This document shows positions 14,120-21,648 of a stretch of 30,556 nucleotides of DNA, piece after piece (positions within the stretch are counted from its first letter, which is position 1; each line of letters starts with the position of its first letter). The notes beneath the pieces are model-generated. The model made no database searches. It was not told where the DNA came from and saw only the letters and a program-made list of their open reading frames with translations. The DNA lies in assembly GCA_964449275.1 (NCBI GenBank), contig CAYVAM010000032.1:1-30556 (forward strand), read 5' to 3'. Position numbers and translations under genes: made by a program. The DNA comes from JAUVZF01 sp964449275 (lineage in GTDB: Bacteria > Planctomycetota > Phycisphaerae > FEN-1346).

Positions 14120-15076
14120 ATGCGCAAGGTACTCGCGGTGGCGGCGGTTGTGGCAGCGGCAGCCCTCGTGGTCGGATGCATCGAGACGAAGCAGGATTAC
14201 ACGCTGAACCCCGACGGTTCCGGCAAGGTGCTGGTCGAGATGACCATGCCTCAGATGCCCTTCAACCTGGGCCCGCCCGACGGGCAGGGGGACCCCGACC
14301 TCGCGGCCAAGCAGTTCGTCAAACAGGTCCTCGACGGTTCCAAAGGGGTCCGGGCCTGGTCAGACGTTCGATACGAACGCACCGAAGACGGCCGCACACG
14401 CTTCATCGGCACCGCCTACTTTAAGGACCTCTCGCAGATGAAACTCCAGTCGGGAAAGATGGAGGGCATCTCCTTCACCAAGGATGATCGCGGCGGGATG
14501 GTCCTTTCGATCAAAGAGCAGGAGAGTGCCAAGCCGCCGACACCGCCCAAGGAAATCCCCGAGGGGCAGATGGCTCAGCGCATCCAGGCCGAGCGGATGC
14601 AGTATCAGCAGGTGCGGCCGATGATGGCCACCATGCTCGGCACGATGAAGATGGATGTCTCGTTCCGCCTGCCCGGCACGCTTGCCGAGGTCAGCGGCTT
14701 CAAGAAAGAGCCGAGCGGCGCCGTCCGCCTGGCGTTCGATGGGGCCCGGATGCTCAAGGTCATGGACGAACTGATGGCCGACGACGCCTACGTCCGTCAG
14801 AGCGTCCTCGCGGGCAAGAAGGGCGCAGGCGGAAGTCCCCAGATGGACCAGCAGACACGCGAGAAAATCTTCGGCGCCAAGGGCCCGCTGCGGGCACGCG
14901 TGACCGAGCCCTTCAAACCCCTCTTCCCGTACGAGTCGGAAGTCAAGGCCGCCCAAGCGGCGCATGCGAAGATGGTCGAGCGCCTGGGCCTCGACAAGTT
15001 GCCCGCAGCCCCACCGACCCCGACGCTGCCGCCCGGCTTCGGCGCTCCCGAGGGACGCAAGGGGATAGGCGGCTAG
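14120..15076 (+). CDS. predicted lipoprotein of unknown function
   Basis: 318 residues. The ATG at 14120 is preferred over the ATG at 14114 because GAGGAG then sits 6 bases upstream. The N-terminus is a lipoprotein signal with lipobox L-V-V-G-C20, so the mature protein is lipid-anchored in a membrane. The start of the mature part, 'YTLNPDGSGKVLVEMTMP', resembles the opening strands of LppM/DUF3153-type lipoproteins in which an N-D/P-D-G-S motif begins a beta domain, but this is weak. A methionine- and glutamine-rich helical stretch follows (residues about 150-190), then a second beta-type segment with 'KMDVSFRLPGTLAEVSGF'. The C-terminus ends in a proline-rich tail. No catalytic residues are seen and no function is proposed. 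The frame is open far upstream to 12173, but that is antisense noise over the glycosidase-like gene. Confidence 0.75.
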   Translation: MRKVLAVAAVVAAAALVVGCIETKQDYTLNPDGSGKVLVEMTMPQMPFNLGPPDGQGDPDLAAKQFVKQVLDGSKGVRAWSDVRYERTEDGRTRFIGTAYFKDLSQMKLQSGKMEGISFTKDDRGGMVLSIKEQESAKPPTPPKEIPEGQMAQRIQAERMQYQQVRPMMATMLGTMKMDVSFRLPGTLAEVSGFKKEPSGAVRLAFDGARMLKVMDELMADDAYVRQSVLAGKKGAGGSPQMDQQTREKIFGAKGPLRARVTEPFKPLFPYESEVKAAQAAHAKMVERLGLDKLPAAPPTPTLPPGFGAPEGRKGIGG

Positions 15077-15142
15077 CGCACCGCGCAAAGCGTGGCACAA
15101 GAGGATTGAGCAAGGCGCTCTGGCCGCCCCGGACCTGCGCGG

Positions 15143-15148
15143 TATAAT
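15143..15148 (+). promoter_or_regulatory. consensus -10 box upstream of hicBA
   Basis: A perfect TATAAT lies 31 bases before the hicB start. No good -35 hexamer is found 16-18 bases upstream and there is no extended TGn, which could fit an activator-dependent or weak, autoregulated toxin-antitoxin promoter. Motif match only. Confidence 0.4.
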
Positions 15149-15179
15149 CATCCGGGATGGCCATCGAAGGAGACGTGCG

Positions 15180-15419
15180 ATGAAGTTCTATTCCTTTCAG
15201 ATCGTTATCGAGAAGGAGCCGGAGGACGAAGGCTACTACGCCTACAGTCCGACGCTGCCCGGCTGCTTCAGCAACGGCCGGACCATCGAGGACGCCAAGC
15301 GCAACATCCGCCTCGCCATCGAGCAGCACCTTGCGTCTCTGCTGGCTCACGCCCAACCCGTACCCCAGAGCCAGAACCTTGTTCACGTCGAGGAACTTAC
15401 CGTCGGGATGCCCGAATGA
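15180..15419 (+). CDS. hicB: HicB-family antitoxin
   Basis: 79 residues; GAAGGAGA precedes the ATG by 7 bases. The protein shows the HicB partial RNase H-like fold signature: 'IEKEPEDEGYYAYSPTLPGC' (the D/E-G-x-Y-x-A-x-x-P-x-L-P-G-C motif) followed by 'TIEDAKRNIRLAIEQHL', the helix with E-D-A-x-x-N-I-x-x-A-I. It neutralises HicA by covering its active site. The C-terminal tail is short and I see no clear ribbon-helix-helix or HTH DNA-binding domain, so autoregulation may be weak or need the complex. Gene order is antitoxin first, the reverse of the common hicAB order but known in several families. It overlaps hicA by four bases (ATGA). Confidence 0.88.
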   Translation: MKFYSFQIVIEKEPEDEGYYAYSPTLPGCFSNGRTIEDAKRNIRLAIEQHLASLLAHAQPVPQSQNLVHVEELTVGMPE

Positions 15420-15643
15420 GCCGCATGCCCCAGGTGACGGCGCGGGAACTCATACGGTTCCTGGAGGCCCAAGGGTTCGCTGAGGATCGACAGACCGGGA
15501 GCCACCTGACGCTGTGGCACGACGGGCGGAAGGTGCCCGTCACCGTTCCAGTGCATACCGGGTGCGACGTGGGCCGCGGTCTGGCCGTGCGTATTCTCAA
15601 GGACGCGGGCTTCTCCGTGGAAGACTATCTGCGCCTGCGGTAA
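15416..15643 (+). CDS. hicA: HicA-family mRNA interferase toxin
   Basis: 75 residues, starting in the ATGA overlap with hicB. The dsRBD-like HicA/YcfA fold is recognised from 'TARELIRFLEAQGF', the catalytic G28-S29-H30 motif ('TGSHLTLWH'), the 'VTVPVHTG' strand and 'RGLAVRILKDAGFSVEDYL'. HicA cleaves mRNA in translating cells, causing growth arrest when HicB is lost. The key histidine is present and length is normal, so the toxin looks intact. There is no sign of mobile-element boundaries around the pair, although it lies between the carbohydrate genes and the phage-like block, where it might stabilise the region (inference). Confidence 0.88.
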   Translation: MSRMPQVTARELIRFLEAQGFAEDRQTGSHLTLWHDGRKVPVTVPVHTGCDVGRGLAVRILKDAGFSVEDYLRLR

Positions 15644-15747
15644 GGCACGCTGCGGCCGGCAAGGCAGGCGGCCTCTCGCGGCGTGCAAATCAATCCGTTG
15701 CCGCCGAAGCGCCGCGCAACACCTCCAAGAGACCCGCGTCGGACCGC

Positions 15748-17289
15748 TCAGGCTGAAGCGCTGCGTCGGCGGCGCCATAGCATGACGACGGCCAGCATCG
15801 CGGCATAAGCCGCCAGACACCAGTACAGGATCTGGCGCATCAGGTCCATGTGCTCGTCCATGACGACTGCCAGCGGGTAGTAAATCGTGAACGCCGCCAC
15901 GAGGGCCAGCGTCTGGTGTGCTGCGTAGTTCCTGCCCCACCCGAGCCACAGGTACAGCGCTGCGAGCGAGAGCGTCGCCAGAACCCCCAGCACGAAGCAC
16001 GAGGCGAACGAGATCGGGTAGTCCGACAGGTGGGCGACGAAGGTGTAGAAGAGGTAGTATCCGACGACCAGCACGCCCAGGCTGAACAGGTGCGTCTCCC
16101 GGCCCAGCAGTATCCACGTGACAACGAGACTGGCGGCCAGCAGCATCAGGCCGAGAGGCGCCTCGTGAAGCAGCCGCGCCACGTACCACCCCGGCTGCTT
16201 GATATCCGGCAGGATGACGCCCATGCCCAGGCTGGTGGCGGCGGAGACCATGTCCCACTCCAGGACCATCGGCTCGCCGTCGGCCGGCGAGGCCTTGCGA
16301 ACGTGCGGCGTCACGGACCCGATGGGCAGGGCCATGTGTTTCTCCCAGACGAACCGCTGGCTGCCGCGCGCGGGCTCGTCGCCGTCGGTGGCGTCGGGGT
16401 AGATCCGCATCGTGACCTTGTACTGCTCGCGGTGGGCCATGTGTGCGGGCGTATAGCGGATGTATTCCATGCCGCGGGAGGCGTACGCGATCTCGACCTG
16501 CACCTCCTGCCCCGGCTTCATGGGCATCTTCCAGGTCTGGGCGTTGTCCTTGAGGACAAGGTTCTCGGTCCAGTTCACGCCGTCCACCGTAATGGTGAGA
16601 TGGTTATAGGTGCCGTGACCGGCGGGCATCTGGAAACGGAACTCTGCCTCGGTCTCTTGGTCGCTTCGGTTCTTGACCGCATAGGCCAGCCGCCAGGTAT
16701 CTTCGTAGCAGGTGTAAAAGGCGGATCCCTTTGGGCGGTAGTTCATGCGGAGGTCCACGTCCACTTTCCCGCGGACGATGGAGTTCTGCGGGACGGGTTT
16801 TCGGACCTTGCGTTTGACCTTGACGGGGTTCTCGCCGATCTGGTCGACGTCGCCGGAGCCGATTTCGTCCTCCGGCACCTGCCTCCCGTCCTTGAAAAGG
16901 ATGAAGGCCTTCTCCTCGGTCACGTAGTGGCGGACGGCGAGTTCGCGTTGGTCGTGGGGTTCTCCCCAGTTGGTCCGCATCGCCTCCAGGTTCCGCTGGG
17001 TGACCTGGCCGTGCTCCTCGCTGAACAGGCCCGACTGGACGAGCATGGCCCCGCCGAGGGCCGCCACCAGCGCCGCGCCTACCAGGAGCATCAGGAAACC
17101 ATGGACGAGGCCCATGACGACGGCCCGCCAGCCACCGCCTTCCAGCGCCTCAGCCACCCCGCGCCGCCACGATTTCGACAGGAGCAGCAGGACGGCGGTG
17201 GCCAGCGCAAGAAGGCCGGCCGCCAGGACAAGTTCAGCCTTGTCTCCAAAAAACGCGTACAGCAAATTGAGGATATGACGGTACACCAC
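15748..17289 (-). CDS. polytopic inner-membrane protein with CreD-like layout
   Basis: 513 residues from a GTG at 17289; the next codon (17286) is also GTG and has better spacing to AAGGAGG, so the start could be one codon later. Two N-terminal TM helices (about 19-37 and 57-85) flank a short basic loop. A large extracytoplasmic beta-rich domain (about 90-380) contains 'RGKVDVDLRMNYRPKGSAFY' and 'EAEFRFQMPAGHGTYNHLTI'. Five C-terminal TM helices follow (about 383-505), including 'VVGYYLFYTFVAHLSDYP', which resembles CreD's membrane core. CreD proteins are envelope-stress-linked, of unclear biochemistry. The resemblance is by topology and a short motif only, so this is a tentative assignment. 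A good promoter lies about 105 bases upstream, and the gene appears monocistronic. Confidence 0.6.
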   Translation of the reverse strand: MVYRHILNLLYAFFGDKAELVLAAGLLALATAVLLLLSKSWRRGVAEALEGGGWRAVVMGLVHGFLMLLVGAALVAALGGAMLVQSGLFSEEHGQVTQRNLEAMRTNWGEPHDQRELAVRHYVTEEKAFILFKDGRQVPEDEIGSGDVDQIGENPVKVKRKVRKPVPQNSIVRGKVDVDLRMNYRPKGSAFYTCYEDTWRLAYAVKNRSDQETEAEFRFQMPAGHGTYNHLTITVDGVNWTENLVLKDNAQTWKMPMKPGQEVQVEIAYASRGMEYIRYTPAHMAHREQYKVTMRIYPDATDGDEPARGSQRFVWEKHMALPIGSVTPHVRKASPADGEPMVLEWDMVSAATSLGMGVILPDIKQPGWYVARLLHEAPLGLMLLAASLVVTWILLGRETHLFSLGVLVVGYYLFYTFVAHLSDYPISFASCFVLGVLATLSLAALYLWLGWGRNYAAHQTLALVAAFTIYYPLAVVMDEHMDLMRQILYWCLAAYAAMLAVVMLWRRRRSASA

Positions 17290-17604
17290 AGACCTCCTTC
17301 TGGGTCAGACGAACTGCAGCGCGCGGGTCTGATCGCGGGCAGTCAGAATGAGGCGTCGAGCGAGGTGTGGGCAGGCAGGCACTACTATCCCTCCTCATAC
17401 CGCGCCGCAGCAGATGTGTCAAAGAGAAACGACGGCTCCGGAAAAAGAAAAAGTTGCCACGAGCGCCGCGGCGCCGCCGACCCACGCGGGCGCTATCTCC
17501 TTGATGCCCCCTGTTTGCGTCCTGCCGTTGGCCACAACGCCCCCAATGCCGGGGTTTGCGGCTCGGCGTGAGGAATCCGTTCGTGTTGGGGACGGAGCGT
17601 GAGA
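17290..17604. other. 315-bp intergenic region
   Basis: Between two minus-strand genes. It contains the promoter at 17394-17422 and the ribosome site of the membrane-protein gene. A GC palindrome (gcgccgcggcgc, near 17463) is present, but there is no tRNA, attachment-site repeat or small gene that I can support. This may be the boundary between chromosomal genes and the block to the right. Confidence 0.5.
17394..17422 (-). promoter_or_regulatory. sigma70-type promoter for the CreD-like gene
   Basis: On the minus strand a perfect TTGACA (17422-17417) is followed after exactly 17 bases by TATGAG (17399-17394, 4 of 6 to TATAAT). It would start transcription near 17387, giving a leader of about 100 bases before the GTG start. 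A T-rich stretch lies just upstream (17440-17455 on the minus strand), like an UP element. Spacing and -35 are convincing. Confidence 0.5.
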
Positions 17605-19935
17605 TCAATCAGGCGGGTCGAAGTCGCGCCAAGTTAGTTCTTTCTCGAATCGCTGGTACTGGCGGAGGTAGCGGAGTTGAGAGAGATGCCACCCGGCAGT
17701 CCCGTCGTATCCGGATGCCAGGCAGACGGCGGCCTCAAGCGAGTGGAACCCTACGGCCCAGGGCAGCCAGACCTCGTCGGGCGGGTTCGGATCGGCCGCC
17801 TGCTCCAGGTGCCGCAGCAGGAAGTCCATCTCGGTCTCGTCCGGCTGACGGGCCACAGGCGTCAGGTGGTGGGCCGCCGCCACCGCACAGTACACCTTGT
17901 CCCAGTTGTACAAGGTCTGCCATGCGTTCCGGTCGGAGCCCCGCATGGCGCCGTACTGCGTGATCAAGCGTCGGAGACGCTTATCGAGTACCGCCACGAA
18001 CTGCTTCCATGGTTTGTCGGGTACGGAGAAAGCGTCGAGGTTCGCGGCACCGACCTTCGCAAGTCCCATCTGCTCGGTCACAGCGCGGTGCCGGAGGAGG
18101 TGGAACATCGAGCGCGCATCGAGCGACGCATTGAGCCACGTCGAGTCCCCTTTGGCGGCGGAGGCCAGGTTCCGGGTAAGGCTCTGGCCCAAGTGGTTGA
18201 GGGCGGCTTTGTAGGCTGGGCCTACCATTTTGAGGGCGGTCTGCGAATGCTCCGGCCCGGGCAACCGAAGTTCGGCCAACTTCCGGAACGGGCCGAAGAA
18301 CTCGTCGAGGTCGCTACGCAGCGTCTTCTTGTCGGCCGAGGGGTCCAGGATGATCTTTTCCATCCGGCGGACGAGTTGCTCGTACAGCAGCCCGGCCTGA
18401 TTGGGCGCGTACTTGGCGGCCGCCTTGACCGCCTCGTCGGCCTGGACGAGTCGCTTGACGTCTCCGGCCAATCCGCCAACTTCCGACACGACCGTTCCCA
18501 AGGCTTCGATGTCGTTCTGCGGCGCCTTTCCAAGGGCTTCGGCGGCCTTCCGAAAAGCGGCGGCAGCCTGCGAACAGAGGGCCTTGAGCCGGTCGGCCAT
18601 GTCGGGCGGCGGCCACTGGTTGATCTTGCCGAGCACCTCGACGATCACGTCCGTGTGCTTCTGAAGCGCGTAGTGCCGGTAGTACGCCTTTGAGTCTTTT
18701 CCGAAAGCGGCTTCGGGGATCCGCTTGGCCCGCATCAGGCCTCGGCACGCTTCGCCGCTCAGGGGACTGCGGTCAAGTGCCCTGCGGTCACTGCCTCCCT
18801 TGCACATCAGGCGCAGACGCGAGATCTGGCGCCGCCGGTAGATTGGATTTGAAAGGTACTCGAGCGCCTCGGTGAGCGATTCCTGCCGCCGCGCCACGTA
18901 TTCCGGGTAGGCAGACTTGCCGGCGGTCAGTTCCTTGATGTACTGGGCCGTGCCGGCGAGGATGTGCAACAACTGCTCGGCTTTCTTTCGGCTGCTCGGT
19001 ACGCTGAGGCCACTCTCCGCAAGGGTGACGAACTTCTGCATCTTGGCCCGGATGTCGTCCCATCCCTGGCCCTGGATAGAGGCGAGAATCTCGCAGGTTT
19101 TCTCGATGGCGGCCTTGTCGGCATCGGTCAGGCCGGTCGGTTCGGTCGGTGCGGCGTCTGCGGGCGTCTGCCCGGCCGTCTCTCCCGCCTGCATTCCTTC
19201 GCCGAGTTCGGCAAGCGTCCGCTCGGCCTCATGAACCGTCCGCAGGCCGTCCACGAACGCCGGGAGGGTTTTCATCCGCTTCTCGCGGCCGCGCGTGGTG
19301 CTGGCGTCGATCGTGTTGAAGTCCTCGACGGCTTTAGCCATGCGGCCAATGCCGTCCTCGACCTCGCCCAACGCCTTGAGCATGGCCTGGCGATTGGGGT
19401 CCTCGGGCATAGGGGCGGTTTTCCTGGCAAGATACGCCGCCACCTCGTCAAAGAGTTTGTCGAGGGCTGGCAAGTTGTTGTAGAGGTAGGCGCCGAGGGC
19501 GTCGAACTGGTATTTCGTAGGCGTGCTGCTCCCGGAGTAAGACCAGCCGCGCGCCAGGCCAATCGACGCCATCCGCCGCGTCGCCAGACGGGCGTCGAGG
19601 GCCAAGGCGGCGGCGCCTTTGGGTCTGGAGCGCAGGCCGAGGCGCCTGACGGCAGCGTCCACGTCGCGCAGAGCCGCGTCGTGCCACATGGCTTGGCATT
19701 TGATGCGGTTGTCGCCCGAGTCTTTCGGGCCGAGTTCGTGCTTGGCCGATTCGAGGTCGTTGATCAGGTCTCTGCGTTCGCCGGTGTCCTTCTCGGTGCG
19801 GAGTTTCTTTTCGATGCCCCTGATGCGCTGCGTCAGGCGCTCGCTGCGAGTTGCCTCCCTGGCAGCGCACAGCGTCGCCGAAAGCACTAGGAACCCGGCA
19901 GCGGCTGCGCTCGTGAGAACGGCTCGCTTCGTCAT
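17605..19935 (-). CDS. large exported helical protein of unknown function
   Basis: 776 residues from the ATG at 19935, which has GAGAGGAAAG upstream and puts a signal peptide at the N-terminus (residues 1-25, 'LSATLCAA' before the mature 'REATRSERL'); the frame continues upstream to 19998 without signal logic. The mature protein is almost wholly helical and charged, starting with a likely coiled coil (about 28-70, 'RLTQRIRGIEKKLRTEKD'). A glycine/serine/tyrosine segment 'ARGWSYSGSSTPTKYQFDAL' interrupts it near 130-155, and the C-terminal 150 residues are Trp/His-rich ('WQTLYNWDKVYCAVAAAHHL', 'AGWHLSQLRYLRQY'). No family is recognised. It is the last gene of the minus-strand run, separated from the holin-like gene by 153 bases with GC hairpins. 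It may be chromosomal or a phage-block accessory. Confidence 0.65.
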   Translation of the reverse strand: MTKRAVLTSAAAAGFLVLSATLCAAREATRSERLTQRIRGIEKKLRTEKDTGERRDLINDLESAKHELGPKDSGDNRIKCQAMWHDAALRDVDAAVRRLGLRSRPKGAAALALDARLATRRMASIGLARGWSYSGSSTPTKYQFDALGAYLYNNLPALDKLFDEVAAYLARKTAPMPEDPNRQAMLKALGEVEDGIGRMAKAVEDFNTIDASTTRGREKRMKTLPAFVDGLRTVHEAERTLAELGEGMQAGETAGQTPADAAPTEPTGLTDADKAAIEKTCEILASIQGQGWDDIRAKMQKFVTLAESGLSVPSSRKKAEQLLHILAGTAQYIKELTAGKSAYPEYVARRQESLTEALEYLSNPIYRRRQISRLRLMCKGGSDRRALDRSPLSGEACRGLMRAKRIPEAAFGKDSKAYYRHYALQKHTDVIVEVLGKINQWPPPDMADRLKALCSQAAAAFRKAAEALGKAPQNDIEALGTVVSEVGGLAGDVKRLVQADEAVKAAAKYAPNQAGLLYEQLVRRMEKIILDPSADKKTLRSDLDEFFGPFRKLAELRLPGPEHSQTALKMVGPAYKAALNHLGQSLTRNLASAAKGDSTWLNASLDARSMFHLLRHRAVTEQMGLAKVGAANLDAFSVPDKPWKQFVAVLDKRLRRLITQYGAMRGSDRNAWQTLYNWDKVYCAVAAAHHLTPVARQPDETEMDFLLRHLEQAADPNPPDEVWLPWAVGFHSLEAAVCLASGYDGTAGWHLSQLRYLRQYQRFEKELTWRDFDPPD

Positions 19936-20019
19936 CTTTCCTCTCCGCGCCTCGGCGCCAAAGAAGACAGATGCTCCAAAGTTGTTTAGTGCAGCCACCG
20001 GCGTTCGGTTACGGCCAAA

Positions 20020-20072
20020 GGCGCTTTCAGCGCCATCGCCCCGGCCGCGGTCCCCGCCCCGCCAAAGCGGGG
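20020..20072. terminator. two GC hairpins after the holin-like gene
   Basis: ggcgct-ttc-agcgcc (20020-20034) and ccccgc-caaa-gcgggg (20057-20072) lie just downstream of the stop at 20089 on the minus strand. Either could end the phage-like transcript, but neither is followed by a T run, so factor-independent termination is doubtful. Confidence 0.35.
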
Positions 20073-20088
20073 ATGAGTCGGCACCGCG

Positions 20089-20298
20089 TCATCGCTCTTG
20101 GCTGAGGGCGCTGGTGCGTCCCTCGGAAAGACCGTCAGCCAAGCCCTGACCCACGTTGAGGCTGGCCACGATGCCCGCGATGAAACCACCTACCCATTTG
20201 ACGGTCTCGATGTCGTGCCCAGCCAGCACCAGGCCTACCACGGCGGCGATGCCGATCAGGCTCAGGATCATCTTCTTGCTCTTGAGGAGTTCCGTCAT
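20089..20298 (-). CDS. holin-like small membrane protein
   Basis: 69 residues; AAAGGAAGG precedes the ATG. It has a short basic N-terminus (TELLKSKK), one strong TM helix (about 10-27), a second hydrophobic segment after an acidic turn (about 33-50) and a polar tail. Size, charge pattern and position at the end of a structural gene block fit a class II holin-like protein or another phage small membrane protein. There is no sequence motif that proves a holin, and the strongly holin-typical basic C-terminus is only weakly present ('LSEGRTSALSQER'). It follows the short acidic gene at 20410-20682 with 111 bases between. Confidence 0.6.
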   Translation of the reverse strand: MTELLKSKKMILSLIGIAAVVGLVLAGHDIETVKWVGGFIAGIVASLNVGQGLADGLSEGRTSALSQER

Positions 20299-20409
20299 CG
20301 TTTACCTTCCTTTCGAGAATGCCGCAGGCCGTCGGGCCCTTCGTCGTGTCCGAAACGCGCGGGATAAACCGCGCAGGCGGCTTGCGGCGGCGCCTCGTGT
20401 TTCCTGTCC

Positions 20410-20682
20410 TCACACCCCCATCAGGGCGGCGGCCACTTGCCGCGCCAGAGCGACGAGCGCCACAACGGTCTCGGGGACGAGTCTCTCTTTGCGTAGGCGG
20501 CGTTTCAGTTCCGCGAGGTCCTGCTGTTGGATAGCCGGTTCAAGGTCGCCGAGTTCAAACAGATCGGTCGAGACGGCGTCCAGGGGGTCGGTGGTGCCTT
20601 CGGCCGCGCGACCGGCCAGGTGTTCCGCCGCCTCGAGAAACTCAACGGCCGTGCGTTTCAGGTTCGCTTCCGCTTCCTGCAT
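20410..20682 (-). CDS. short helical protein of unknown function in the phage-like block
   Basis: 90 residues from the ATG at 20682, chosen because AAAGGAG lies 8 bases upstream; the frame could start at 20712 (100 residues) but without a site. The first 41 bases overlap the end of the upstream lipoprotein gene in another frame. The protein is predicted helical, acidic in the first two-thirds ('EFLEAAEHLAGRAAEG', 'DLFELGDLEPAI') with a basic patch ('ELKRRLRKERL') and a mildly hydrophobic C-terminal helix ('ETVVALVALARQVAAALMGV'). No family is recognised. Possible roles include a lysis or assembly accessory, judged only from location. Confidence 0.6.
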   Translation of the reverse strand: MQEAEANLKRTAVEFLEAAEHLAGRAAEGTTDPLDAVSTDLFELGDLEPAIQQQDLAELKRRLRKERLVPETVVALVALARQVAAALMGV

Positions 20683-21190
20683 TGTTGTTGCTCCTTTCTG
20701 TTTCGTAGTCATCGAGTGCCTGACGGGCTTCGGCCTCGCGTACGAACAGGCTCCGCAGCAAGGAGGCCAGGCGCCCGTATTCGGTCACGAGATCGAGCGT
20801 GTCCTCGGCGAGTTCGATGGCCCGCCGGATGGCGGCTTGGCGCTGTGCGAACTCCCCGTCGAGGCGGGCCAGCGCAGCGTGGTACTCGTCTTCAAGGGCA
20901 ACACGCTTGACGAACTTCTCGATCGCGGTCGCCACGGCGACCTGCCCCTCGGCGTCGGCCGACTGGGCCAATGAGGCAGCCATCGCGGTGTCCAACTGGA
21001 CCCGCTTCTCCTCGGCCAGTTGAGCCGTGACCTTTTCGTGATACGCGGCCATTTCGTCACGGTACTGGACCATGGCAGCCAATTGCAGCCTCTGGCTCCG
21101 TTCCAGCGCCGGCGGCGTGCCGCACCCCGCGGCCGCCAGGGCGAGGAGCACTGCTGCGGCGAACGTGCAGAACATTGGTGCGCGGTTCAT
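20642..21190 (-). CDS. coiled-coil lipoprotein (spanin-like outer component?)
   Basis: 182 residues; GAAGGAGG precedes the ATG and the start overlaps the upstream stop in an ATGA. A lipoprotein signal peptide ends in the lipobox L-A-A-A-G-C23 (A-A-G-C), so the protein should be lipid-anchored. Most of the mature part (about 30-170) is a long charged helix with heptad-like spacing ('YRDEMAAYHEKVTAQLAEEK', 'ALARLDGEFAQRQAAIRRAI'). Directly upstream is a one-TM protein with a helical C-terminus; a TM protein plus adjacent lipoprotein is the topology of i-spanin/o-spanin pairs that fuse membranes in lysis. Classical o-spanins are shorter and proline-rich, so this is a hypothesis. Confidence 0.7.
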   Translation of the reverse strand: MNRAPMFCTFAAAVLLALAAAGCGTPPALERSQRLQLAAMVQYRDEMAAYHEKVTAQLAEEKRVQLDTAMAASLAQSADAEGQVAVATAIEKFVKRVALEDEYHAALARLDGEFAQRQAAIRRAIELAEDTLDLVTEYGRLASLLRSLFVREAEARQALDDYETERSNNNAGSGSEPETHGR

Positions 21191-21648
21191 TCGGTACCTC
21201 CTTCGTTAGGACCGGGGAACGGCATGGGTTGCCCAGAGCGGGCCGTGACCGACAGCACCAGTTCGTACATTTCGCGTCGGACGTCCCTGAGGTCCTGGCG
21301 TGCTTCGTCCCGCGCGGCGGCTACCATCTCGACGGCCGAGGCGTGCGGCAGCGCGGCGTGCTGCTCGAGCCAGTACCCAACACTCGCCACGTTCAGCCCG
21401 CCGCTGAACAGTTGGCCTCCCACGACGAGCAGGATCACGAGACGCCGGAGGATCCGAATCTCCTGCCACGTGCGGGCATTGGCGCCGCGCTGCTCCTGGC
21501 GAAAAGCCTCGCAGACGTCGCGTGACACGTACGGGCCCGGAACGGGTGCCGCAAGGCATCCGTCCGACAAGGATCCCCCATTTTGGAAAGTGTCCTTGCG
21601 GACAGACTTCGGACCACCATCGGCCGGGGTTTCATCCGTGGTGCTCAA
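21187..21648 (-). CDS. single-pass membrane protein in the phage-like block
   Basis: 153 residues from a TTG at 21648. Support for TTG: TGGAGG sits 6 bases upstream and the start lies inside the last codons of the preceding gene (17-base overlap), a coupled arrangement. A polar N-terminal region (1-65) is followed by one TM helix (about 69-91, 'LVILLVVGGQLFSGGLNVAS') with basic residues on its N-terminal side, so the N-terminus is likely inside, and an extracytoplasmic helix (about 102-135, 'VEMVAAARDEARQDLRDVRR'). It could be the inner partner of the lipoprotein encoded immediately downstream. No family is recognised. Confidence 0.65.
   Translation of the reverse strand: MSTTDETPADGGPKSVRKDTFQNGGSLSDGCLAAPVPGPYVSRDVCEAFRQEQRGANARTWQEIRILRRLVILLVVGGQLFSGGLNVASVGYWLEQHAALPHASAVEMVAAARDEARQDLRDVRREMYELVLSVTARSGQPMPFPGPNEGGTE

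Noticed and set aside
17440..17480. GC-rich palindrome gcgccgcggcgc as a terminator or attachment site
   Set aside because: Short, no T run, no matching copy found elsewhere in the window.
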